12,634 nucleotides of DNA from Lachnospiraceae bacterium UBA7225. Its GTDB lineage: Bacteria; Bacillota; Clostridia; Lachnospirales; Lachnospiraceae. Positions 6,579-12,634 of the stretch are shown here, one piece after another. Numbering within the stretch: the first letter of the stretch is position 1; the number at the start of each line of letters is the position of its first letter. The position numbers and the translations under genes were made by a program. The notes beneath the pieces are model-generated. The model ran no database searches. It was not told the DNA's origin and saw only the letters and a program-made list of their open reading frames with translations. Location: NCBI GenBank assembly GCA_002473385.1, contig DKTR01000063.1, positions 36,514 to 49,147 on the forward strand, in the 5' to 3' direction.

Positions 6579-6630
6579 GCCGTCCGGCATTTGTCCAGAA
6601 AGTAAGAGAAACAATAAGGAGCGCGATTTT

Positions 6631-7401
6631 ATGTCATTTACGATAGCAGTCGCCGGAAAAGGCGGCGTCGGAAAAACCACGTTGTGTGGTCTGCTGATCC
6701 AGTATCTCTGCGAACAGGGAAAACGCCCGGTGCTGGCGGTAGACGCAGATGCAAATTCAAACCTGAATGAAGTCCTCGGCATTGATGTAGAGATGACGCT
6801 TGGAGACATCCGTGAGGAAATGTCAAAAGCGGAGGCTTCCGGAAATTCCCAGATCCCGGTGGGGATGACGAAGGCGGATTACATGGAATTTATGTTCAAC
6901 CGCTGTCTGGCAGAGGAAGATGATTATGATATGCTGGTGATGGGGCGTACACAGGGGGCTGGCTGTTATTGCTTTGTAAATGGACTCCTGCAGAGCCAGC
7001 TCCAGAAGCTTGCACCGAATTATCCGTATGTTGTTGTGGATAATGAGGCCGGCATGGAACATATCAGCCGCGGCATTCTGCCAAAGGTAGACATGATCCT
7101 GCTTGTGAGCGACTGTTCCCGGCGCGGTGTACAGGCGGTCGGACGGATCGCGCAGCTCACAAAAGAGCTTGGGCTGAAACCGGAAACGATGGGACTGATC
7201 GTCAATCGTGCTCCGGAAGGCAGGCTGAATGAGGGCACTATGGAGGAAATCGAAAAGCAGGGGCTGAACCTGCTTGGAGTTGTGCCGCAGGACGCCGAAG
7301 TTTACGAATATGACTGTGACGGCAGACCGATGACAGAGCTTCCGGAAACCTCTCCGGTAAAACGGGCGCTGCACAGTATCATAGATAAATTAAAGATTTA
7401 A
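6631..7401 (+). CDS. cooC: Carbon monoxide dehydrogenase accessory ATPase CooC
   Basis: CooC is a MinD-type ATPase that uses ATP hydrolysis to deliver nickel into the C-cluster of CO dehydrogenase. The 256-residue protein has a deviant Walker A GKGGVGKTT (9-17), a DADANSNL segment (38-45), a C-x-C motif (C112 and C114 in GCYC), where CooC dimers bind metal between subunits, and Walker B-like VVVDNEAGMEH (134-144). ATG 6631 follows AAGGAG (6616-6621) at suitable spacing. The frame is open further upstream into cooT, but the protein clearly begins with MSFTIAVAGKGG. It lies 28 bases before cooS, its client, and the pair matches the cooC-cooS order of other acetogens. A second, related ATPase follows cooS. 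Confidence 0.95.
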   Translation: MSFTIAVAGKGGVGKTTLCGLLIQYLCEQGKRPVLAVDADANSNLNEVLGIDVEMTLGDIREEMSKAEASGNSQIPVGMTKADYMEFMFNRCLAEEDDYDMLVMGRTQGAGCYCFVNGLLQSQLQKLAPNYPYVVVDNEAGMEHISRGILPKVDMILLVSDCSRRGVQAVGRIAQLTKELGLKPETMGLIVNRAPEGRLNEGTMEEIEKQGLNLLGVVPQDAEVYEYDCDGRPMTELPETSPVKRALHSIIDKLKI

Positions 7402-7416
7402 TATTATAACCCAATC

Positions 7417-7423
7417 AAGGAGG
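7417..7423 (+). promoter_or_regulatory. Ribosome binding site of the CO dehydrogenase gene
   Basis: AAGGAGG lies 6 bases before ATG 7430 and only 3 before the adjacent ATG 7427. The second ATG is therefore the likelier start. Confidence 0.65.
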
Positions 7424-7429
7424 ATTATG

Positions 7430-9322
7430 ATGGGAGACTTTAAGTTGACAACAGTTGAAGAAATGGAAGCGGCTACAGAGAGATTGCTGGAAACCGGCAA
7501 AAAAGTAGGCGCAGACGGATGGCAGTATCGTGTAAAAAATCAGACGCCGCATTGTAAATTTGGCGAAACCGGTATCTGCTGTAAGATTTGCTCCATGGGT
7601 CCGTGCCGTATCACACCCAAGGCACCGAGAGGCATCTGCGGATGCGACGCTCACGGAATTGTGGCGCGTAATTACCTGAAATTCACGGCAGGCGGTTCTG
7701 CTACACACTCCGATCACGGTCGTGAAATCTGCAAAACCCTGTACCATGCAAAACCGGAAGGACCGTACAAGGTGAAAGATCCCGAGAAGCTGATCCGCAT
7801 CGCAAAAGAATGGGGCGTGGAGACAGAAGGGAAAGACATCTATGATCTTGCACATGAGGTTGCTTACCTTGGACTGAGCGAGTATGGTAAGGTATTCGGA
7901 CATCAGAATTTCATAAAGAGAGCTCCGCAGCACACCCAGGATATCTGGGAGAGAGAGGAAATTTCTCCGCGCGCAATCGACCGTGAAGTATCCTGCTCTT
8001 TACATATGACGCATATGGGATGCTCCTCCAAGCCGGAGGCGCTGATCCGTCAGTCCCTTCGCTCCGGTCTGTCTGATGGATGGGGTGGTTCCATGGCAGG
8101 TACCGAGTTCTCAGACGTACTCTTTGGAACACCGAAGCCGGTTGACACCGAAGCAAACCTCGGCGTTATGAATAAGGATAATGTAAACATCGTTGTACAT
8201 GGACATGATCCGTCTCTTTCTGAGATGATCTGTGAATATGCAGATGATCCGGAAATGATTGCTTACGCAAAGAGCAAGGGCGCAAAAGGCATCACGGTTT
8301 CAGGTGTCTGCTGTACCTCCAACGAAGTGGCGATGCGCCGCGGAATCCCGATGGCAGGAAATTTCCTTCAGCAGGAGAACGTAGTGCTGACTGGTGCATG
8401 TGAAGCGATTGTAGTAGACGTACAGTGTATCTTCCCGGCACTTGGTCCTTTAAGCAAATGTTTCCATACGAAATTTGTGACCACCTCCCCGATCGCACAG
8501 ATGCCGGATTCTGAGTTTATCCGTTTCGATGCGGAAACTGCTGATGAAAACGCAAAAGCGATTGTAAAGATGGCAATCGATAACTTTGAAAACAGAAATC
8601 CGGATCTTGTATATATTCCGGACATAAAACAGAAAGCTACCGTTGGCTATTCTGTAGAAGCAATTGTGAAGACGCTGGACGGTGTTACAAACTCCCAGGT
8701 AGATGTAACAGGCACCACAAAGCCGCTCATCGAGTGTATCACTTCCGGTGTTATCCGCGGTGCAGTTGCAATGGTTGGCTGTAACAACCCGAAGATCCGT
8801 CCGGACTATGCGCACATCGAGCTGATGAAGAAGCTGATCGCAAACGATATCATCGTGGTAGCTTCCGGATGTTCCGCGCAGGCTGCCGCAAAAGCAGGTC
8901 TGATGGACAAAGAGGCGAAGAATCTCTGCGGCGCAGGTCTGAAGAGAGTATGTGAGCTGGCAGATATCCCGCCGGTACTTCACATGGGCTCCTGTGTTGA
9001 TATCAGCCGTATGATGATTCTTGTCGCAGAGCTTGCAAAGGATTCCGGACTGAACATTTCCCAGCTCCCGGTTGTCGGATGCGCTCCGGAGTGGATGTCT
9101 GAAAAGGCCGTTTCTATTGGAAACTATGTAGTTGCTACCGGTATCGACACCTTCCTTGGTGTAGACCCGTATGTATCCGGTTCCGACCAGGTAAGCAAGC
9201 TGCTGACAGAGGGCGTAAGAGACTGGGTAGAGGCTGCCTATACGGTAGAGACCGATATCGAAAAGCTGGTTGATCTGATGATCGAAAGAATCGAAGAAAA
9301 ACGTACAGCAATTGGCATCTAA
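7430..9322 (+). CDS. cooS: Anaerobic carbon monoxide dehydrogenase catalytic subunit
   Basis: CODH interconverts CO2 and CO at a Ni-Fe-S C-cluster; with ACS it supplies CO for acetyl-CoA synthesis (the subunit is called AcsA in acetogens). It has 630 residues, the normal length. In this numbering C42 and C50 fit the subunit-bridging D-cluster, and C51, C54, C59 and C70 the B-cluster. Expected C-cluster ligands are visible: the VHGHDP histidine (H259), the CCTSNE cysteine (294/295), C333 in VQCIFP, C451 in GCNNPK, C481 in GCSAQ and C522 in GSCVD. H93 and H96 lie in the conserved histidine-rich proton path. ATG 7430 is preferred; ATG 7427 would add one Met. The gene is flanked by two maturation ATPases and followed by acsB, so it belongs to the bifunctional CODH/ACS complex and is not a stand-alone CO-oxidising enzyme. 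Active-site residues appear intact. Confidence 0.97.
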   Translation: MGDFKLTTVEEMEAATERLLETGKKVGADGWQYRVKNQTPHCKFGETGICCKICSMGPCRITPKAPRGICGCDAHGIVARNYLKFTAGGSATHSDHGREICKTLYHAKPEGPYKVKDPEKLIRIAKEWGVETEGKDIYDLAHEVAYLGLSEYGKVFGHQNFIKRAPQHTQDIWEREEISPRAIDREVSCSLHMTHMGCSSKPEALIRQSLRSGLSDGWGGSMAGTEFSDVLFGTPKPVDTEANLGVMNKDNVNIVVHGHDPSLSEMICEYADDPEMIAYAKSKGAKGITVSGVCCTSNEVAMRRGIPMAGNFLQQENVVLTGACEAIVVDVQCIFPALGPLSKCFHTKFVTTSPIAQMPDSEFIRFDAETADENAKAIVKMAIDNFENRNPDLVYIPDIKQKATVGYSVEAIVKTLDGVTNSQVDVTGTTKPLIECITSGVIRGAVAMVGCNNPKIRPDYAHIELMKKLIANDIIVVASGCSAQAAAKAGLMDKEAKNLCGAGLKRVCELADIPPVLHMGSCVDISRMMILVAELAKDSGLNISQLPVVGCAPEWMSEKAVSIGNYVVATGIDTFLGVDPYVSGSDQVSKLLTEGVRDWVEAAYTVETDIEKLVDLMIERIEEKRTAIGI

Positions 9323-9349
9323 AATCAAATATAAGGTGGATGAGACACT

Positions 9350-10117
9350 ATGAAAATTGCAGTGACCGGTAAAGGCGGCGTTGGAAAAACAACGTTTGCC
9401 GCTACCCTTGCAAGGTTATATGCAGAAGAAGGAAGACCTGTACTGGCGGCGGATGTGGATCCGGACGCAAATCTGGGGCTTGCGCTTGGCTTTTCTGAGG
9501 AAGAGCTGGAAAAAATTGTTCCAATTACCAAAATGCGTAAGCTCATCGAGGAGCGTACCGGGGCAAACGAGGATAACACCTTTTACCGCATCAACCCGAA
9601 GGTAAGCGATATCCCGGATACCTATGGAAAAGTATGCAACGGCGTGAAGCTGCTTGTGCTGGGCACCGTGGATACAGCCGGAAGCGGCTGTGTGTGCCCG
9701 GAGCATGTCATGCTGAAGCGCATTATCAATAATCTGGTGATTCATAGGGAGGACGTTGTTATTCTGGATATGGAGGCTGGTCTTGAGCATCTCGGACGCG
9801 GCACGACATCTGGCATGGATCAGTTTGTCGTAGTTATCGAACCGGGCGCCAGAAGCATCCAGACCTATTCTAATGTAAAGCGTCTTGCGACAGAGCTCGG
9901 TGTAAAGCAGGTGCGTGTAGTTGCAAACAAGGTGCGGGACGAGCGGGATGAGGAATTTATCCGATCAAGGATTCCTGCAGAGGATCTTCTTGGGTTTGTT
10001 CATTATAGTACGGAAGTAATCGATGCGGACCGCAGCGGTTCTTCACCCTATGATTTCAGCAAAACTGCGGTAGAAGAAATTCGGAAGATCAAGGAAATAA
10101 TCGACCGGACGGCATAG
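9350..10117 (+). CDS. acsF: Second CooC-like ATPase, probable ACS maturation factor AcsF
   Basis: This 255-residue MinD-type ATPase is related to the CooC encoded upstream. It has GKGGVGKTT (7-15), ADVDPDANLGLAL (34-46), a C-x-C motif (C114, C116, followed by PEHVML), and Walker B-like VVILDMEAGLEHLGRG (136-151). AcsF of Moorella is associated with ACS activation and nickel insertion, and lies in the acs cluster. Placement between cooS and acsB and the CVCPEH form of the motif favour AcsF over a simple cooC duplicate, but sequence alone cannot rule out that it matures CODH. It starts at ATG 9350 after AAGGTGG (9333-9339), a weaker site than its neighbours have. It is 27 bases after cooS and surely in the same transcript. 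Confidence 0.88.
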   Translation: MKIAVTGKGGVGKTTFAATLARLYAEEGRPVLAADVDPDANLGLALGFSEEELEKIVPITKMRKLIEERTGANEDNTFYRINPKVSDIPDTYGKVCNGVKLLVLGTVDTAGSGCVCPEHVMLKRIINNLVIHREDVVILDMEAGLEHLGRGTTSGMDQFVVVIEPGARSIQTYSNVKRLATELGVKQVRVVANKVRDERDEEFIRSRIPAEDLLGFVHYSTEVIDADRSGSSPYDFSKTAVEEIRKIKEIIDRTA

Positions 10118-10215
10118 CGGCAGATCGCGTGCAGATGTGTCCTCAAAGCCTGGGCAGATGACAGGATGCGATAATTCTTTATTTGAAAGTGAAACGATGA
10201 ATGGAGGAAATTACG
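10118..10215 (+). promoter_or_regulatory. 98-base gap upstream of acsB with a possible extended -10 promoter
   Basis: No gene fits here. TGC GATAAT (10167-10175) looks like an extended -10 box, but no good -35 lies 17 bases upstream. ATCGC (10124-10128) and GCGAT (10168-10172) are inverted, and GCAGATG occurs twice (10131-10137 and 10154-10160). Together these hint at separate control of acsB, but each signal is weak. Confidence 0.28.
10203..10207 (+). promoter_or_regulatory. Ribosome binding site that decides the acsB start
   Basis: GGAGG lies 8 bases before GTG 10216. The in-frame ATG at 10201 overlaps the site and has none of its own, so the GTG is preferred. Confidence 0.75.
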
Positions 10216-12357
10216 GTGACTTTATTTGATGTTGTATTTAGTGGAAACGATACTGTGTATGGGTTGACAGAAAATGCGATCGACGCAGCTATCGCACAGC
10301 ACGGTGCGGACAAGGCAGTTGCTTTTCCGGATACCGCATACAGCCTGCCGTGTTACTATGGAGTAACAGGAACAAAGATTTCCAATCTTGGAGACATGAA
10401 GGCTGCTCTTGGAGTGGTAAAAACCCTTATGACCAGAGAAAAACGTCTGAACGATGCATTTATGTCCGGCGTTGCTACGGCACTCTGCGCAGAATTTATC
10501 GAAGCTCTGAAATATATTGACGGTGCAGTTCCCTACGAAGCTCCGTGCTACGGTCATCTGGCTGACGCGGTAATTCGTGAACTCGGTGTTCCGCTTGTAA
10601 CCGGCGATATTCCGGGTGTTGCTGTTATCCTTGGCTCTGCTCCGACTGCACAGGAAGGTGTAGACCTTGTAAAATCTTATCAGGCACAGGGTATTCTTGT
10701 GACGCTGGTTGGCGGCATTATCGACCAGTGTGCAGAGCTTGGCTATAAGACAGGCGCAAATGTGCGTGTAATCCCGCTGGGCAAGGATGTTACCAGTGTA
10801 ATTCATGTAGTATCCGTTGCAGTGCGTGCAGCGCTGATCTTCGGTAACATCAAGGGCGGTGACGCTGCCGGTCTGATGGAATACACCTTTAAGCGTGTGC
10901 CGGCATTTGTAAACGCATTTGCTCCGCTTGATCCGGTAGTTGTTGCATGTGGTGCAGGTGCTATTGCACTTGGCTTCCCGGTAGTTACCAATGATGTGGC
11001 TACAGCAGAAGCAGTAAACATTAAGGTTCCGAAGAGCCTTATCGTGCAGCCGGATGTAAGCAAATTCAATGCTACTTCTCTGGAAGCACGTGATATTAAA
11101 ATTAAAATTACACACATTGATATTCCGGTTGCATTCGCTTCTGCATTTGAGGGTGAAATCATCCGCCGCGGCGATATGCAGGTAGAATTTGACGGATCCC
11201 GTGTAGACTGCTTCGAGCTGGTACAGACGAAAGAAGCTTCCGAGATCGAAGATCACAAGATTGAAGTGATCGGACCGGATGTTGACGAAATGCCGGTAGG
11301 CAGCAAGCAGAGTATTGCTTATGTAGTAGAAGTGGCAGGCAAGACAATGCAGTCCGATTTTGAGTCTGTGTTTGAGCGTAAATTCCACTCTTATCTGAAC
11401 TGCGTAGAAGGTATGATGCATACCGGACAGCGTGATATGATCCGCATCCGAATCAGCAAGGATACTTTCAATGCAGGCTTCCGTTTAAAGCATATTGGCG
11501 AAGTGCTGTATGCAAAGGTAAAGAGCGAGTTCGCTGCTGTTGTTGACAAATGTCAGGTAAAGATTTACACGGATGCGGCAGAGTGTACAAAACTCCGTCA
11601 TGAGCTGGCAATTCCGGTATATGACAAGCGTGATGAGCGACTGACTACTCTGACTGATGAGGGTGTAGACGTATACTATAGCTGTATTATGTGTCAGGCA
11701 TTCTCCCCGAGTCACGTATGTGTGGTAACACCGGAGAGACTTGGACTTTGCGGCGCTGTTTCATGGCTGGATGCGAAAGCAACCAACGAGCTGGATCCGC
11801 AGGGACCGTGCCAGGTAATCACAAAAGAAAGACCGATCGATGAGAGAATCGGTGAATACGAGGATGTAAATGAGGCAGTGCGCAAGTTCTCCCAGGGTGC
11901 TCTTGAGGATGTATCCCTGTACTCCATTATCGAAAAGCCGATGACGAGCTGCGGATGCTTCGAGTGTATCTGTGGTATTGAGCCGCTGTCCAACGGTGTC
12001 TGCATCGCAAACCGTGAGTACGCAGGCATGACCCCGATCGGTATGACATTCTCAGAGCTCGCTTCCATGACCGGCGGCGGTGTTCAGACACCGGGCTTCA
12101 TGGGACATGGTAAGCATTTCATCGCTTCCAAGAAGTTCATGAAGGCAGAGGGCGGTATCGAGCGTATCGTATGGATGCCGAAGGAACTTAAAGAGCAGGT
12201 AAAAGACAGACTCAATGCAACTGCAAAAGAGCTTTACGGAATCGACAACTTTACAGATATGATCGGTGATGAAACCGTAGCAGAAGATCCGGAAACATTG
12301 CTGGCGTTCCTTGAAGAAAAAGGACATCCGGCACTGACCATGGAACCAATGATGTAA
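10216..12357 (+). CDS. acsB: Acetyl-CoA synthase (CODH/ACS alpha/beta subunit AcsB)
   Basis: ACS builds acetyl-CoA from CO (arriving from CODH), a methyl group from the corrinoid iron-sulfur protein, and CoA. It has 713 residues from GTG 10216, which is the long bacterial form with the N-terminal CODH-docking domain (FPDTAYSLPCYY near 37-48). The A-cluster ligands are present: C490, C493, C502 and C512 (CIMC, HVC, LCG) for the 4Fe-4S cluster, with C493 the probable bridge to the proximal nickel, and C579-G580-C581, the CGC motif that holds the distal nickel. An intact active site is therefore expected. The gene follows acsF by 98 bases, longer than the other gaps here. Directly after it come non-coding repeats instead of the acsC/acsD genes often found nearby. 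Its stop codon forms part of an inverted repeat. Confidence 0.97.
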   Translation: MTLFDVVFSGNDTVYGLTENAIDAAIAQHGADKAVAFPDTAYSLPCYYGVTGTKISNLGDMKAALGVVKTLMTREKRLNDAFMSGVATALCAEFIEALKYIDGAVPYEAPCYGHLADAVIRELGVPLVTGDIPGVAVILGSAPTAQEGVDLVKSYQAQGILVTLVGGIIDQCAELGYKTGANVRVIPLGKDVTSVIHVVSVAVRAALIFGNIKGGDAAGLMEYTFKRVPAFVNAFAPLDPVVVACGAGAIALGFPVVTNDVATAEAVNIKVPKSLIVQPDVSKFNATSLEARDIKIKITHIDIPVAFASAFEGEIIRRGDMQVEFDGSRVDCFELVQTKEASEIEDHKIEVIGPDVDEMPVGSKQSIAYVVEVAGKTMQSDFESVFERKFHSYLNCVEGMMHTGQRDMIRIRISKDTFNAGFRLKHIGEVLYAKVKSEFAAVVDKCQVKIYTDAAECTKLRHELAIPVYDKRDERLTTLTDEGVDVYYSCIMCQAFSPSHVCVVTPERLGLCGAVSWLDAKATNELDPQGPCQVITKERPIDERIGEYEDVNEAVRKFSQGALEDVSLYSIIEKPMTSCGCFECICGIEPLSNGVCIANREYAGMTPIGMTFSELASMTGGGVQTPGFMGHGKHFIASKKFMKAEGGIERIVWMPKELKEQVKDRLNATAKELYGIDNFTDMIGDETVAEDPETLLAFLEEKGHPALTMEPMM

Positions 12358-12441
12358 GCAATCAAAATCGGCTCTGCCGATTTTAGGGTGTGAACGCAGT
12401 GAACAGCCGTTATGACGTGCGCAGCACGGCATGATTGCTTA
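12355..12441. repeat. 10-bp perfect inverted repeat bounding the first repeat module
   Basis: TAAGCAATCA (12355-12364) and TGATTGCTTA (12432-12441) are exact reverse complements 67 bases apart. The left arm begins with the TAA stop codon of acsB. Inside lie the terminator-like hairpin and the hairpins of the first 61-base repeat copy, so the whole could fold as a branched structure, or represent the ends of a small mobile or palindromic element. Confidence 0.6.
12364..12384. terminator. Terminator-like hairpin after acsB
   Basis: AAAATCGGC (12364-12372) and GCCGATTTT (12376-12384) form a perfect 9-bp stem with a TCT loop, starting 7 bases after the acsB stop. The GC core is short and the T tract has only four bases, so it may terminate only partly. 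The A tract on the other side would let it work on the opposite strand too. Confidence 0.55.
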
Positions 12442-12446
12442 ACGAG
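12386..12446. repeat. 61-base intergenic repeat, copy 1
   Basis: The unit begins GGGTGTGAACGC and ends GCTTAACGAG. It is identical to the copy at 12574-12634 except for C at 12422 (T in the other). It contains CGTGC-GCA-GCACG (12416-12428) and the alternative outer pair GCCGT/ACGGC (12406-12410 with 12426-12430). No coding frame is evident. Exact conservation over 61 bases suggests a dispersed palindromic repeat family. Confidence 0.9.
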
Positions 12447-12468
12447 GAAAAATGCGCAGCATTTTTTC
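12446..12468. repeat. A/T-flanked hairpin with GCA triloop between the repeat copies
   Basis: AAAAATGC (12448-12455) and GCATTTTT (12459-12466) pair perfectly around GCA, and G12446-G12447 pair with T12467-C12468 (one wobble). The six-T run makes it terminator-like on the + strand. It directly abuts the end of copy 1. Confidence 0.6.
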
Positions 12469-12509
12469 GAGTCTAAGGTGATTCAATAACGTGAAACATC
12501 CACATTTAG

Positions 12510-12565
12510 CGAAATCTTTAAGCTGCGAAGCAGCGGCAGACGTGCTTTTGCACGTCTGGATTTCG
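12510..12565. repeat. Three-way-junction-like fold between the repeat copies
   Basis: CGAAATC (12510-12516) pairs with GATTTCG (12559-12565). Enclosed are two perfect hairpins: GCTGC-GAA-GCAGC (12522-12534) and CAGACGTGC-TTTT-GCACGTCTG (12537-12558). It has no coding potential. It could be a structured RNA or a DNA palindromic element; I match it to no known RNA family. Confidence 0.6.
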
Positions 12566-12573
12566 AAGTTGGG

Positions 12574-12634
12574 GGGTGTGAACGCAGTGAACAGCCGTTA
12601 TGACGTGCGTAGCACGGCATGATTGCTTAACGAG
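12574..12634. repeat. 61-base intergenic repeat, copy 2 (reaches window edge)
   Basis: This copy differs from the one at 12386-12446 by a single base (T at 12610), and its inner hairpin is CGTGC-GTA-GCACG (12604-12616). The repeat period is 188 bases. The match ends exactly at the end of the window, so the unit or the array may extend further. Confidence 0.9.

Noticed and set aside
6532..6630. Upstream in-frame extension of cooC overlapping cooT
   Set aside because: The extension has no family resemblance, while ATG 6631 has a ribosome binding site and begins exactly at the conserved N-terminus.
8450..9328. Open frame on the minus strand opposite cooS (292 codons)
   Set aside because: It is antisense to conserved CODH sequence containing cluster ligands; its composition is typical of a shadow frame and no family is recognisable.
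10222..11421. Long open frame on the minus strand opposite acsB (399 codons)
   Set aside because: It is fully antisense to an unambiguous acsB. Its translation is rich in Cys, His and Asn as expected of a shadow frame and shows no recognisable domain.
12452..12481. Very short open frame (ATG at 12452, 9 codons)
   Set aside because: It lies inside a hairpin, has no ribosome binding site and is too short to support.
12386..12634. CRISPR array
   Set aside because: There are only two repeats, each 61 bases with internal hairpins, and the 127-base interval is itself structured and unlike a spacer. No cas genes are present.

Overview
The window reads as chromosomal DNA from an anaerobic, acetogenic Firmicute, most likely a Lachnospiraceae of the Blautia/Marvinbryantia kind. 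The basis is the gene order der-plsY-gpsA, strong AGGAGG ribosome binding sites, frequent GTG starts, and a bacterial-type carbon monoxide dehydrogenase/acetyl-CoA synthase (CODH/ACS) locus. The genus is inference. All recognised genes are on the + strand and I see no tRNA, rRNA, transposase or CRISPR array.

Region 1 (2-2844) is housekeeping: the 3' part of der (double GTPase for ribosome assembly), plsY (acyl-phosphate:glycerol-3-phosphate acyltransferase, overlapping der by one base) and gpsA (glycerol-3-phosphate dehydrogenase). The last two make and acylate glycerol-3-phosphate for phospholipids.

Region 2 (2845-5813) is a self-contained ABC importer of the TrpXYZ type: substrate-binding protein, membrane permease and ATPase. 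It starts with a good sigma-A promoter that carries nested inverted repeats, has a strong hairpin between the first two genes, and ends at an intrinsic terminator.

Region 3 (5830-12357) is the carbonyl branch of the Wood-Ljungdahl pathway together with its nickel supply. A promoter with an extended -10 precedes a His/Cys-rich presumed metal-binding protein, CooT (small nickel-binding protein), CooC (nickel-insertion ATPase for CODH), CooS/AcsA (CODH), a second CooC-like ATPase best called AcsF, and, after a 98-base gap, AcsB (acetyl-CoA synthase). CODH reduces CO2 to CO at a Ni-Fe-S cluster. ACS joins CO, a methyl group from the corrinoid protein, and CoA. Both enzymes need nickel, and four of the six genes look devoted to nickel handling or insertion. 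The corrinoid protein and methyltransferase genes (acsC, acsD, acsE) are not in the window.

Region 4 (12355-12634) is a non-coding cluster of repeats and hairpins directly after acsB: a terminator-like hairpin, two 61-base copies of one repeat differing at one base, several short hairpins with GNA triloops, and a three-way-junction-like fold. The second copy runs to the window edge, so the array may continue. This region and the His-rich gene are the least conventional parts of the window.
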